A stretch of 64,000 nucleotides of DNA from Sphagnum compactum (GCA_965153455.1 OZ234502.1:10695495-10759494), one strand, 5' to 3'; positions 1-11,989 are shown, numbered from the stretch's first letter. Translations and numbers: made by a program. The notes: a model not told the origin generated them from the letters alone.

Positions 1-2612
1 AATTCCATCTCGTTGCTCATTCCTTGGGTGCTATCAAGGACTTTCCAGTGCAAGTGGCGTTTATTTTGGATGCTGAGAGCGCTGGATCCGGAGTCGATGT
101 GAGTTAGAATAGTGCATTCCGTCCCACCTCTACTTGACTCCTTTTGCCAGCTCCATTCGAGCTGAGGCCGGTCCCTGAGCGTCAGCCTGTATCTTAATAC
201 TTTCTCTTCCAACTCCGTTTCCAGTCGTTGGATGAGATCCGCCCAAGCCGAGTCTTGAGTCCAAGTGACCTCGGATGATCCCGTGATTTTCATGCTGACC
301 GAGAGGCTTGGTCGGTTCTGGTTCTTGGAATGCACCAATGTCTCCTTCTAAGCGTTCTTCTCCCTAACCAGAACCGGCCAGATTCTGGCTCTGAGAGGTT
401 CGCCGTTGGTTGGAATTGACATGCCAAGTGAGGAGAAATAGGAGGGGTGTACCTCTGAGTGTAGCTGCGATCTTTTGCCTCCCGGCGTTGTGTCTTGCTG
501 AGGGGTACGGGGCAGAGTATGTTGCGTTTCCGGCCTGGGTGAGGCGAGTTTGGGGGCGTGCTTCCTTCGTCCTTGGAAGGACCATCCTTCCAGCTCGTCC
601 TTTTGAAGCCTGGTGCTCCGATCCGCCCTTTGACTCCCTTCGTTCGAGCTGGCGAACGGGTTTGTGATCGCTCCCGTCTTCTGAGCTTGTGCTTCGTTAA
701 GCCCGGGTAGCCCGAAAAGGAGTTTGTTTTTGGGCGTCGTGGCTTCCTCTGGTGGGCTTTTGATTTCCGCCCGAGTTTCGCCCTCTGCCCATCTTGGAGA
801 TGGCGGGGGTTCGGACATTCTCAGGTCCACCTGAGCTTCGGTCATTGAGCTCCAATGGCGTGTGCCGGATGCCTGATTGCTTGAGTGGGTCCGGGACGGA
901 TCTGTCAGTGGAGGTGGGGCCGGGGTACGATTCCACGGGTTCCTGATTTCCGCACGTTCTTGGGATCATCCCAAGGTTTGCGGATCGTGTGCCGATGTCG
1001 GTGTCGGTGTGGGGCCTTGCGCTCTCTCGCGTGTCACTTTTGTGAGTGCTTGGCGCTCACTTAGCTGTCCGCCATCTGTCACGCTTCGGTAGGAGTTGTG
1101 CTGGGTCGCTCCTGTCTACGCTTTACTTCTTGCAATGTTGCACGTTCAGGCTTGATGTTTGAACCTTCGGCATTTCCGACACTAATTCGGGAGGCCTAAG
1201 TATAGAATGCTTTGGCGGATCATATCCGTGGTTGAGGCTCCCTCCGCCATGGATGGAATCCTGATATAACCCGCCAGCTTGGCGATGTCTCTTACCTCAA
1301 TCGTGACCATTGGTCCGGCGGGCCTCTTCATGTAGGAATCGGCCGCTTCTATGTCGAGCACCTCTCCAAGCTTGCTCGCCATTATGGTGAGCGCTTTTTC
1401 ATTTCTGAACTGCTCGTGTAAGTCCGAGAACTGTACCTTGATTGTGTGCATGAGGAGCGCTTCCGCTCCTTGCGCGTTAGCATCGAAGTTCGGATTATAT
1501 CTTGAGAATGATATGCTGAGTCCGTTCCACTCCACGGACGCGAGCTTCCTGGCTTGGGTGGCTCCGTCTTCGTTCTCAAAGTAGACCAAGAAGAAACCTC
1601 TCGTTAAGAGCATTGTTGAGCTGTAAGTAGCCGGGAGGTGAAGCTTCAGGCACTCGTGGAGTTCCTTGAAGGACGCTCTTCCTCCCAACATTCGCCCAAT
1701 GACGGTCCTACGTGCCTTCCTTACCGCGTTTCCTTGCATCTCGATCACCATTTCTTTCGGGAATTCCGCCTCGAGCTCCAAGCTGTAGTCCACCGGCGAT
1801 GGGCCTTGGGTTTCCTCTCTCGTGGGAGAAGTTTTTCCTGGTTCGCTGCCTGCGTGCACGATCAAAGTCGGATTTGGAGGAGGAGCCATTGTGTGAGAGC
1901 TCGGCTTCTTTCTCGATGTTCTTTTGTCGTTCTTCTCGATTGGATCCTTCGCTCGAGCTGCTGAGGTATCCTCTCTTGCCACTTGCCTTGCGGCGGTGGC
2001 TCCCTGCTTTCCGTGATCCAACTTTTCCCCAACGAACGCAGAAACGGATTCTGAAAAATGAGGGAGTAGGAGGGATTGAGAGGAGAGTACCTGGGGAGTA
2101 GAGGATTTGCCTGATGCCTCGTCCGCGCCCGAAGAAGCTTGCGTCGGGATGTCTGGGAGGAGGATCTCCGGAGGTGACCGTTGACGGTGACCTTCTCGAG
2201 CTCCTCCATCGCTCCTTTCCGAGGTTGCTTGCGCTCTCCGGTCTGGATCGAAACATCTCGCCGAGCTGCTGGGTGCGGCCGGGACTTCCGGTGCTCGGAT
2301 CGCTTTTCTCTCTTCTTTGCTTAGCGAAATTCCGTGGGGAGAATCGCTTATCTCGGAGAGAGGAGCGCGAAAACACAGCACTGGCGGAGCAGCCGAAGTG
2401 AAGGATCCGTTGGTGGGAGGAATATTCTCGTCGCTTGATGGAACAGAGAGGTGAGCGCCGCCACCGTTAGGGTTCATTTTGCTTTTGAATTTTCCGAACC
2501 CTTGCCGCGCACTACGGCCTGCCTTCCATATTCTATCAGCGACAAGAAAGAACTCATTGAGCTTGGAGATTTGAAGATCTTCCGACTCTGAGTGGATATT
2601 CATCTTCACCAT
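1..2612 (-). pseudogene. Retroelement ORF1/gag-like protein, DUF4283-like plus zinc knuckle, broken by stops, runs off the left edge
   Basis: An ATG at 2612 opens 476 codons on the minus strand. After a low-complexity, basic and Ser/Pro-rich N-terminal half, residues about 295-470 look like the DUF4283 nucleic-acid-binding domain of plant retroelement ORF1/gag proteins (a run ending GFFLVYFENEDGA, then WNGLSISFSRYNP and IMASKLGEVLDI). The frame stops at 1182, but the same frame directly continues with Cys-x2-Cys-x4-His-x4-Cys at 1181-1140, a CCHC zinc knuckle, which carries a second stop (TGA, 1146-1148) inside it. Further same-frame stops lie at 1116 and 966; the frame is then open from 845 to 348 and again from 347 to the window edge. 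So this is one decayed protein, not several genes. LINE ORF1 is the likelier reading; an LTR-element gag is possible. The partner polymerase ORF would lie left of the window. Confidence 0.72.
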
Positions 2613-2723
2613 CGAAGAGCGCTCAAGAAAACATCAAGAAATCTGACATTCGGGGTCTAGAACTGCGTTCCTCTCTGGTACGTGCACCGGGAGCGAACGC
2701 CGTTTTTGCTGCCGTGGAGTAAT

Positions 2724-3048
2724 GCAAAGAATACTATATGGGGGAAGGTGGTGGCTTCCCTCGAGTCCGGGCCGCGGTGAATCATGTGAGTCCAAGGTCG
2801 CCGATGGCTTGTCTTAGCACTGAAAGTGCTTCCGAATGTGAACTAACCAACTTGTTGGTTGTTTTGATGCAGGTTTGAGTAACTAAGTAAAGCTTGTCCT
2901 TCGCCCTAGTCTAATCCTGGAGCTTCAGCACACCCCTCTACCCCTTTTAGTGCTGGAACCTGGGAGCGCGCCCCAAATTCCAAACAATTCCGTTGTTTGA
3001 CTTCTTTGGACCCAACTTGGGTGTAACAAGGAACTTGGGAGCGCGTCA
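2724..3048. repeat. Element-terminal block also present at 42301-42624
   Basis: This 325-bp block aligns along its whole length with 42301-42624 at roughly 80 percent by eye, including shared words such as GAATACTATATG, CCGAATGTGAACTAA and AACAAGGAACTTGGG. Both copies end in GCGCGTCA. It lies immediately upstream of the minus-strand ORF1-like gene, so it is probably the 5' terminal region (5' UTR or LTR) of that element, whose outer end would be 3048. The flank just outside reads AGTAG; the matching target duplication would be left of the window. Confidence 0.75.
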
Positions 3049-3720
3049 AGTAGGATGCCAAAGCTTTTTCCTAGGTTGCTTAAACTTTTTCAACATGTAT
3101 TCTTTCCTTGGCACCCTAGGGTGCCTAAAGTTTGTCCCAAACTACTTGGGATATTTCATAAGTTGCATGGGTTCTTTGCTACCTTAGTTGCCCATGCTTT
3201 TTCATAAGCATCTTGAGGTTTTTCTTTAAGTTGCCTAGGCTTCTTCATAGGCATCTTGGGGTTTTTCCTAAGTTGCCTATGTTTTTTCATAGGCAGTTTG
3301 GGTTTTTTTCCTAGGTTGCTCAAGTTTTTTAACATGTTATTTGAGTTATTTTCCTAGCTACTAAGGCTTTTTCACAAGGTGCTTGGGCTTTTTCCTAAGG
3401 TGATTAGGGTTTTTCTTAAATTTTTAAGGTTTTTTATAGGTTGCCTTGGCTCTTTCCCATGTTCCCTAGGCATTTTCATAGGTTCCTTGGGCTTTTTCCT
3501 AGGGTGCCTAGGCTTCTTCAAAGGTTGTTTAGCTTTTTCCATAGGTTGGCTAGGCTCTTTCCTAGGATGTTTAAGTTTTTTTAACATGCCTAGACTTTTT
3601 CATAGGTTGCTTGAATTTTTTCCTAAAGTATTTACCCTATTGTAGACCTTTTTCATAGGATACATGGGTTTTGAGCTTGTGGAGGTTTTTATGGTGAGGC
3701 CTAGTCTTCTTGGACATAGG
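3049..3720. repeat. T-rich degenerate satellite (about 30-bp units)
   Basis: Many degenerate copies of a unit of the form CTAGGTTGCTTGGGCTTTTT, alternating CCTAGG and CATAGG cores, run head to tail. Both strands are open over parts of it only because of the biased composition; the predicted peptides are Lys/Pro-rich on one strand and Phe/Leu/Gly-rich on the other, and I do not regard them as genes. Confidence 0.75.
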
Positions 3721-5437
3721 GTCAAGGTGATTCCTCCTTCCTTGGCATGGACTTGGGCTTCTTGGATAAGGAATGGACTTGTCTAAGTTTTTTTGGTGAG
3801 TTCCCATGTTTTTTGAACATAGGTCAAAGCAATTGGCACTTCTTAAATGTGGGCTTAGGTTTCTTTAATTGAGTAGGGGTTTGTCCAACTTTTTTGATGA
3901 GATCTCAAGCTTCTTTAACATGGGTTACTCTAGGTCCAATCAATCATAGCCTTATTCTAATAGTAAGCATGGCCTTCTTAGACATAGGCCTAGGCTCCTT
4001 AAGAACATGCCATTTTCAACACATTACCGAGTTAAGCCAAAGCTTTATAGTTAGATGAAAAACCCCAATATGGATGAAGATGTATGAAATATATTTTAAG
4101 AAATACATAAATACAATATACAAAATTGTGAACAACCCAAGACCAAATATGCATATAATTTTAGACCTAGGGCAAAACATGTATGAACTTTAAAACCCAA
4201 GGTCAATATTTGTGAACTTTAAGACCAAGGGCAAGTATTGCATGAATTGTTAGACCCTAGGTTGGTTGAGGTGGCTGAAAAACCTTTATAGAACAACACG
4301 TTTGAAATCACCTAGCATATTTTATGTGTGCTCCTAAGATTTTTGGGATTCCAAATACTTAGATGAAATATTCCATTCTGATTGGACAAAAATCATGGGT
4401 CAAGGCTTGCTACAAGCATGGCCTATTTTCTATTCCATACATGACACATACTGAGTTTTAAATGTAGTTGTGTTGTGTCTTTTGGGTTGGCCTAGATGTC
4501 CTCTCAACCTAGCAATTCCGTTTTGTTGAAAAAAAAATTTCGAGTTTCTTTTCGGGGCGGAGGGAGAGTTGCAGGTGCCCAATGATACAAGAAGTTGGTA
4601 TAGCCATATTGGAAGTCCGGGCCAAATTAAGGGAATGCTTAAAAGCAGGCTGAAAAGGGCATGAATTGTTTGAAGTCGGTTCTTTCCATTTCACATCAAC
4701 TTATTTCTTCAATGATTTTGAGCTTTGTCCCAATGAATTTGTGAAACACAACTCAGTCATGTTTTTCTCAATTAGTTTTAAAATATGGATGCAACCTGCA
4801 AATGCTAAATTCATCCTCTTATGTAATGAACAAACCAAAAAACAATCCTATGCACTCAATGTTAGCCATAACTCCGCTGTATCTCATATCAAAAAATGGA
4901 AGTTAGAAGACCTATGGCGAGCTTTCATCCATTGTCATTAATTTACACGTACATCAATTTTGTTGGCTTTCTTGATAGAGAAGAGATTATGCATTGGTGT
5001 AAGATTATCAACCATCGCATTCAAGTATTAGTATAACTAGCCCTTCGACTACATAGGCATTATGACCTAGACTATAGGGGGTATGAGTTAGACTCTACAT
5101 ACACTATGGCCTTAATTATAAACCATCTACAAATTAGAACGAGATATACCAACCTTATGTGCACATTATTGTATGATTTAGACTATCTATGGGGGGAGGA
5201 CTATGACTACATATTGTTGGATTGTATAGCTACTATGTAGTCTAAGCTGTTGTGAAGTTTAATTGACTGCAAAAACATGCATGGTTTTTTATAGTGTTGT
5301 TGCAGGGTTGCGTTATCACACGTTCTGCCAGTAGGCATTTTGAAAAACATAACAAACCACCAACATTATTTTTCTTTTTCCCCATGATACATGGTGTATC
5401 ACAGGAGAAAAAAAATTAACAACGGATCTTAGGCCAT
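3721..5437. other. AT-rich intergenic DNA, no gene seen
   Basis: Degenerate continuation of the T-rich satellite to about 4020, then unique AT-rich sequence. No ORF with recognisable protein features on either strand. Confidence 0.6.
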
Positions 5438-5536
5438 GTAAAGTCGTTGGGGGTGGGCTTTACAGTAACCCGGTGTGGACTCAACTCTCTTTCATGGGCC
5501 ACTTGTCCCATGAAGCCCACCCCCATCAGCTTTACC
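5438..5536. repeat. Imperfect inverted repeat, MITE-like
   Basis: Arms at 5438-5464 and 5510-5536 pair imperfectly around cores GGGGGTGGGCTT and AAGCCCACCCCC. A related GGGCTTTACCC word occurs near 21590 and 38650. No clear target duplication. Confidence 0.4.
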
Positions 5537-5839
5537 CTACACAAAATATTCCATTTGGAGGAGTGATAAGAAAATACAAGGCGTGTGCACTGTGAACAAG
5601 ATACAAACATGGGGGTGTTTCACCTACATATGAATAACTCCAATATGAAGTGATTTTGAACATTGACATGCACCACAAGGATAAAGTGCATGCTAAGAAT
5701 TTTATAATATCTTTTGGCTGGTTCTGTAATTTGATGTAATTACATAATTACTTAAGTAATTATTTAAAGGGGTAAGTTGAGTGGTAGGATTTTATAATTT
5801 GGTCATGGTGCATTGACTTTCACATATTAATTTATGTGG

Positions 5840-6235
5840 AAGTCATGTGCACCATGTGATTATGTTTCCTTGTGATTAATTGTGGAATCACATGTGCACC
5901 ATGTGATTATGTTTCCTTGTGATTAATTGTGGAATCACATGTGCACCATGTGATTATGTTTCTTTGTGATTAATTGTGGAATCACATGGGGGGACCATGT
6001 GATTATGTTTCCTTGTGATTAATTGTGGAATCACATGGGGGGACCATGTGATTTTGTTCCTTGTGATTAATTGTGGAATCACATGGGGGGATTTTGTTCT
6101 TTGTGATTAATTGTGGAATCACATGGGGGACCATGTGATTTTGTTCCTTGTGATTAATTGTGGATTCACATGGGGGACCATGTGATTTTGTTCCTTGTGA
6201 TTAATTGTGGATTCACATGGAGAACCATGTGGTGG
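5840..6235. repeat. Minisatellite, 8 copies of a 39-50 bp palindromic unit
   Basis: The core TTGTGATTAATTGTGGA occurs eight times at intervals of mostly 46-49 bp. Unit junctions contain the inverted pair AATCACATG / CATGTGATT, so each unit can form a small hairpin. Later copies change GTGCACC to GGGGGACC, and one copy (around 6085) has lost about 10 bp including one hairpin arm. No coding content. Confidence 0.93.
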
Positions 6236-6978
6236 ATAAACTTTAGGAAGTTTCTTGACTAATTTCTTTTTGGTTGGTATATAAGTGGGTGTTTGTGACC
6301 TTAAAAAACACCTTCACTTGTACAAAGTTATTGTATGAATGCAAAGTTTGTTAGAATTGAAATTTTGGTTTTGAAAAGCTTTTGATTTTGAATTGTTTTG
6401 GTGTTGTTTGTGTTTATTTCATGGTAAGAGAATGGTGAGGCTTGCATACATAGCTGAAAGGTGAGAGAATAATTTTACAACCAAAAACATAGATTTCATA
6501 GCTATGTAGTAATCATACATAGTTTCAGTTCCAAACCCGTTCGTGTTGTACAGTTCCAATTAGATTTTTTCAGTTTGTGAGAAAATATCCTTTGGCCTAG
6601 CCAACCTCAATCTATCACTAAAACAGTCTGTCGGTTATGTAGCCATACATAATATGGGTATACTTGCCCATGGACATGTACATAATGGTGGCTTATCAAA
6701 CCACACAATCTAGCAGACGAATCCTTGGGCTTTTAAGCTTCCCACTAGCTAAATAAGCTCCAAACCAAAACTTTTCAACCCTAAACAACATAAACTAATT
6801 ATGATTTTCATATCATTGTTATGGAGAATGACAAATTATTCCAAAAAAATCATTGTATATTTTAAGGAGGAAAAGTTGAGTTTTTAAATGAGATCTCGAA
6901 ACTCAGATAGCCAGATTGGGGCTCTTGTATGTAAAGAGAACTCGCATATAACCCATGAGAAGAAAAAGTAAATATTCT
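6236..6978. other. Intergenic, no gene seen; 3' flank of the Bet v 1-like gene
   Basis: AT-rich sequence without supported coding potential. The minus-strand gene ending at 6979 must have its 3' UTR and polyadenylation site here, but I cannot place them. Confidence 0.5.
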
Positions 6979-7605
6979 TTATGCATAGGCCTCTGGGTTG
7001 GCCTTCAATTCGGCACCAATCACTTTGCACACTTGGATATACATATGCTTGTGGCTTTGGGGAGGGCCTGCATTACCAGCTGCAATGTATGTGACGGTCC
7101 AAACTGCATCGGTGCTGCCCTCAACAGCTCCAGGGCCGACCACTTTGATGGTCTTGAGATAAGGATAGCGGGGATCACCTTTCAAGGTCGATACACCCAT
7201 AGTCTTGGTTGCATCGTCAGAGAAGTCCAACCGCTCCCACAATTCTCCAGCCATTGGGACAGCTGCACAAAGTCATATCATACATAAGGAAAATCGCATG
7301 TTCACCTATCACCAACTATTTTTGCGAATATATAAAGTGTAAATTATATATTTAATTTATCAAGAATTCCAGGAAAACACTAAATGGGTACTGCAAGAAC
7401 CAACAGCATTCGGTTTATTTAGTTAATAAGAAAATGCTGAGCAAAATATTTTGTTTGGAAAAACACATGGACATGGAATTTAGGTTTGATGAAAATGGTA
7501 AGCGAATCAAAGGCAAATTTCCATACCAGGGCCAAACTTGACGATGCGGATGCCACCAGGTTTACCATAGTATTGAAAACATTTTACAAAAATATGCAAC
7601 TTCAT
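6979..7605 (-). CDS. Bet v 1 / PR-10-like protein, N-terminally short
   Basis: Two exons are visible: 7605-7527 and 7262-6979, joined by a GT-AG intron (donor GTATGG, acceptor TTTGTGCAG). Together they give 120 codons plus stop. The protein has a glycine-rich loop (GKPGG, residues 14-18) followed by IRIVKFGP, then a WERLDFSDDATKT segment, GDPRYPYLKTIKVV, and the terminal amphipathic helix ending ANPEAYA. This is the layout of the Bet v 1 fold, whose members bind small hydrophobic ligands in the cytosol and are often stress-induced. The intron just after the loop strand matches the usual single intron of PR-10 genes. Family members are about 150-160 residues, so the first strand and the two short helices are missing; the ATG at 7605 is only the first available. 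Either an upstream exon was missed or the gene is truncated. Confidence 0.72.
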
Positions 7606-9791
7606 GTATGTGTGGAAATGAAAGGCTATAACAAATCAAATATAATGCCATCGTAGGAATCTACTATCAAATTGCAAAATAAAAATCAAGTGAAGCTTTC
7701 ACTTCTAGCAATAAAACCCCCCTCCCCACCCCACCCACAACAAAAAAAAGAAGAAGGGAGATGCCTTCACTCCATGACTCGACTTCTCATTGGTTGCATG
7801 GAAATTCTATTCCTAAAACCGGCGGCAACTATTTTTGGCCGGGACTAATAGCCCTTCCTAAGAACACCCTAGCTTTTAGGTATAAGGTTTCTCCACACTG
7901 AGTGTTATTCATGGTTTCAGCCTGTAAAACTGAAAAAACTAAAATCAGCCAGACTTTAAGTGTAGGATACTCCCTGGAGTGAGGGGATTATTGTAACAAC
8001 CATGAGGTGGGTTAAGAGTGGTTTGCCTCGTTACAGTAGTCCCCAAAACGGAGGGACTTACCAAGCATGAAGAATAGGTTGGATTTTTTGAAAAGATAGG
8101 AGGGAATTTGTGGAACTCACTGATCAGCCAGGCAGCGGGTTTAAAATATCGTGTAATTTATTGGGACAGGAAGCCTTGATCCGAGGGTTAGTTCCAAGTT
8201 TAAGTAACTGAGTTTTGTAAGAAGAAAAATCCTACTAGTTCTTTAAGTTTCATATGTTGTTCTTTTGGGAAAATGATGAGACTATAATACACAGATTGTC
8301 ATTTGTCAAATAAATTTAAAAAATTAGCGACAAACTTTTTGTTGTGAGGAAAATCAAACAGATCAAATTTTGCTCACTTAATATTAACTTTTTTTTATTG
8401 TAGCCTTTTGAGTCAACAACAACAACAACAGCAAAAATGGAGACAATGTCTTGCAACAAAAAGAGGCATGAATATTGATAATTGGGTAGGATCACAAGGC
8501 ATGAAATTGAGCAATGTCATTCTCATTGCAAATGTAATGTAGTAAACTCCCCAAAATTGAAAACAATTGTGATATTCAAAGTCCTTGTAGCATTATACTC
8601 AAAGGCAATTCCTCTTCATATATCACGTATACCTCATAAAATTAAACAATTGTTTAAAAAATCCATTGGAAAATGCATTATGGAATGTGTCAGCTACAAG
8701 CCATTATGTCAGGTGCAGTGCTTGTGAGGAATTTGGGTGAGCCCAAAAGGCAAACCAAAATTTCCAAACAGGCAGCAAAATGGGCACAATGGCTTATACC
8801 CAATACATTCCACAACATAAGGGTTTTCATGATTTGCACAAATGGACACACAGATTTACACCACATGCATGTGGATTTTGCACAATGGGTATGTGGACTT
8901 TCAAACAATGGTTAGGTCAGGTAGACCCAAGAAAACCTGTCCATTGTACCTTTGTAAGAGGACTAAAAGGAGGCAGAAAAGGCCATATGAAGACAATTAC
9001 AGTTTTAGTATACATCAATCATCCGTTGTATACCTGGTAGTTTTAAAAGCCCTTCCTGTACATAATTTGTGGATGGATTTTCAAATCCAGAAAAAATACC
9101 CTTCATTTCTGATCCCAGGAGAGTGCACCTGGCAGAATCAGCCTTCTTCAGCCCATTCACTGGCATTAAGACAAGGTCGGTAGTTGAATCAGCTGCCACT
9201 GCAATTCCACATGCTGCTTGTAATAGCCAATTTGCCTCTCTTGTGAAACAGACAAAAGGAAAGAAACCCACCAAGAAACAATTCAGGATGGAGAGTTAAG
9301 AGTATCATCTGCATTGCAGTCTGTGCATAAAGCCACTGTAGCTTCGCATTAACCCTTGTGCATTCAACTCTTCAAACTAGTGTGACAAGCCCAAACCCCC
9401 TGTTTGTTTGGTGTGCTTCCCAACTTGGAGAAGCTTCATTTCTTTAGGGCACAAAATATTTGAGCAGTAGGAACATAAGATTGGAGATGTTGAGGAGAAA
9501 GATGCAAGCAAACAAATGCCACCTCTGCTCTGGTGTCACGAATACGAAAAACATCATCAAAGTCCTCATCCACCAATGTGGTGAACAAGTTTGGTAAGAA
9601 TATTGAAGCTCTCAGTAGCATCGTCCTCCAGTCCATGCTTGTTTCTCTCTATGACTCACTCCAGGTAGATCCTCATATAAATAATCTAAGACATCATGAG
9701 CAGCATAATTCTGCAACTGTTGACCAACTGATGTAACTGGATCAACTCAACAAACCTCTCTTGACTGCCAGTGCTGCAAAAGATGGAGATC
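7606..9791. other. Intergenic, no gene supported
   Basis: Contains A-rich runs, a CAACAA microsatellite near 8420 and several short open frames on both strands between 8480 and 9640, none with recognisable domains. It should hold the 3' UTR of the ATP synthase subunit g gene near its right end. Confidence 0.5.
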
Positions 9792-11823
9792 CTACACCCT
9801 GTAACCTGTGAGTGTGCCACCCCGACCAACTATCTCCCCAACACAAAACCAGGCATAACATTCTCCTGCAAACAAAGCTGCAATGCCAACCTCTTCTAAC
9901 TTCAGGTCATTCCTGGCTAGCAGCCTCTGCTTCATGTAGTCAACCTCCTTCCAAAATGCCTCATACCTGCCTGGTATACTGCAAAAAGCCAAAGACAATA
10001 GACAACTCAGAAACTCTTCAATGTCCCACAAACACTAAATCATGTACAGGCTGGCCATAATGCATGGGTGCTTGTCTAAGCAATATTTTCATAAGTACTG
10101 AGAATTTCTCGTTAACAACAATTTAGTCAACCTGAAAAGAATACAGAGATGACCCTACAGTAAGGTGATAGAAATTTCAAACCAAATCATCAGCAAGCAT
10201 GCAAAAGAGGAAACCCCACCACTAAAGAAAAAGAACAAACAAGACCACAAGACAGAAGTGTAGTTTGACCAACAGTGTGAATCATACGCATGTTCAGGGA
10301 CCTTCAACAGCAGCATGTATGGCATTGACCACCTAACATAACATCCCCACTGACTTCATCAGTTCCAGGCAATGGGGTGCAGGTTAATGTCAGACATTAA
10401 CCACCATGCTGAGTTTCTGTCACAAGGTCACAAGTAATCGGAAACTCAGCCATGATGCTGGCTACATCAAGAAAGGGAATAGCAAAGGAAACCCCCAAAA
10501 AGATGAACATAAGATGGGAAACAGACCAGAAATGAAAGCTCCACCAAAAAATGAACAAACAAAAGAAACTAGAGAGAAGAAATGAGGACTTTAAGATGAG
10601 AACTTCAGATGTACTATATAATACATTCAACAAATTATCATGTCACCTTCATCACCTCCTGGCAAGGGGTAGAGGTCAATGTAACAAACATTAACCAACC
10701 AACTGAGTGTCTGTTACAACACTGGCAGACACAGGAAAACAAAGCCATGTGCTGACTAGCTAATAGCAGAAACATGTTTAAGGTACATAACCATTCTGTC
10801 AGTGGCAGCAAACACAAAACAAACATGACAGGAATCTTGTGATCATAAACCTTGTGAGTGTCACTCACGAATGTCAAACAACAAAAAACACATTCAAGGT
10901 AGGTAGCCATTCTGTCAGTTCCAGCAAACACAAACAAACATGACAAGAATCCATGTGCTCATAAACCTTGTGAGTCTTGCTCACAAATGTCAAACCATTA
11001 CCTCCATCATGAATGGAAGTGACATGTCACAAGTACATTAGGGTAAAAATTTCACAAATCCCCCTGGCTCCAGATTAAGAGCACTAGAAAGTTATGTGCA
11101 TGTCCCACCTGTTCACAGAAGTAGAACAACCCTGAAGGAGGAAAAACAAAAAGAGGCCATGGGGAAAATTAAGTATGTGTGTAATGACACGCCACATCAC
11201 TCTTCTTTCTCACAAAAGCCGTTCTGGTCGTTATTTTCCACTCTTAACAAGACGTGACTGTGACAATTATGTAGTCCCCCCAGTATTATTAGGGTTTACA
11301 GGAGAGCTGGATAGCTATCTTTCTTCTCTAAAACACGATCAGAGTACAGAACAGGAAGGTTCAAGGATCATATTGTTAGGGTTTCCAAGATCTGTCCTTC
11401 AAGCCGACTATATTTTAGGGTTTTCAAGATCTGTCCTTCAAGCAGAAAGTTCTCACCTCTAGCAGATGAGAACGTTGTTGACACAGCTGAAGAAGAATTG
11501 ACTCTTCTACTGACTGCGATTTCAATACAGATCCGAGTAAATCACAGCAGGTGGATAGATCGCTAGTGAGAGTCCTCGCCGCTAAGCCTAAAGTCTTGGG
11601 ACGTGCAAGGGGGTAAAAGAAGAGGGTTTAGAAGAAAGAACCTGGCGAGACGAGTATAGAACAGTTGCTTGGAAAGCTCTTGGCATTTCTGTACTGTAGG
11701 CTCGCTCTGGATGTATTGCTTGTTGTTCTCCAGTAGCTGCTTGTAATAGGAAGAGCCATGCTTCGCGGCAATTTCAGTGGCAACGGCAGCTTTGCTTTGC
11801 AACTGCCTCACAAGCGACGCCAT
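9792..11823 (-). CDS. Mitochondrial F1Fo-ATP synthase subunit g (two exons)
   Basis: Exon 1 is 11823-11642, exon 2 is 9978-9792, separated by a 1,663-bp GT-AG intron; the join gives 122 residues, the usual plant length. The product begins MASLVRQLQSKAA and contains KHGSSYYKQLLENNKQYI, LSKQLFYTRLASIPGRYEAF, and the C-terminal membrane helix AALFAGECYAWFCVGEIVG. This is the ATP synthase subunit g family. Subunit g sits in the inner mitochondrial membrane part of Fo and with subunit e promotes enzyme dimers and crista shape; the conserved GxxxG (G108 to G112) used in that packing is present. The initiator ATG at 11823 fits the family start. The intron holds copies of a dispersed repeat (10330-10780) and a direct duplication (10783-10998). 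Nothing looks damaged. Confidence 0.96.
10330..10780 (-). repeat. Two copies of a dispersed repeat inside the ATP synthase g intron
   Basis: Segments about 10330-10500 and 10630-10780 resemble each other and, in reverse complement, the segment 29980-30180 (shared order: CATGGCTGAGT, CAGAAAC, GGTTAATG or GGTTAGTG, ACCC, GATGAAG). The same element family therefore lies on both sides of the epimerase gene. Class not determined. Confidence 0.6.
10783..10998. repeat. Direct duplication, about 115 bp apart
   Basis: CCATTCTGTCAGT, CAGCAAACACAAA, AACATGACA, ATCATAAACCTTGTGAGT or CTCATAAACCTTGTGAGT, CTCAC, AATGTCAAAC occur in the same order twice, so about 100 bp are tandemly duplicated within the intron. 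Confidence 0.8.
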
Positions 11824-11989
11824 GACTGCAGCCAAAAAGAAAAATTCTTCCACAAAAACTAACTATGCGCTCCTCTTCTGCTTCGTTCTTCTTCGTCTTC
11901 ACAGTGCAATCTTCCTTCCTTGCAACGCTGCTCCCTCGCTCCCTCCCTCCCTCCCTCCCTCCCTCCATGTGTTGCTCACGGCCAACAGA
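11824..11989 (-). promoter_or_regulatory. Presumed 5' flank of ATP synthase g with a CCCT-rich tract
   Basis: The stretch just upstream of the subunit g ATG. On the plus strand it holds a (TCCC)n tract at about 11937-11965, that is GGGA repeats on the sense strand of the gene. I cannot assign a TATA box or start site. Confidence 0.35.

Noticed and set aside
3372-3645. Overlapping open frames on both strands (Lys/Pro-rich and Phe/Gly-rich)
   Set aside because: They arise from the T-rich satellite; both strands are open because of composition and no domain is visible.
5840-6235. CRISPR-like regular repeats
   Set aside because: Units are contiguous without unique spacers, in a plant nuclear context; this is a minisatellite.
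9005-9636. Minus-strand frames downstream of ATP synthase g as possible extra exons
   Set aside because: The subunit g protein is complete with its normal C-terminus at 9792, and these frames show no recognisable family.
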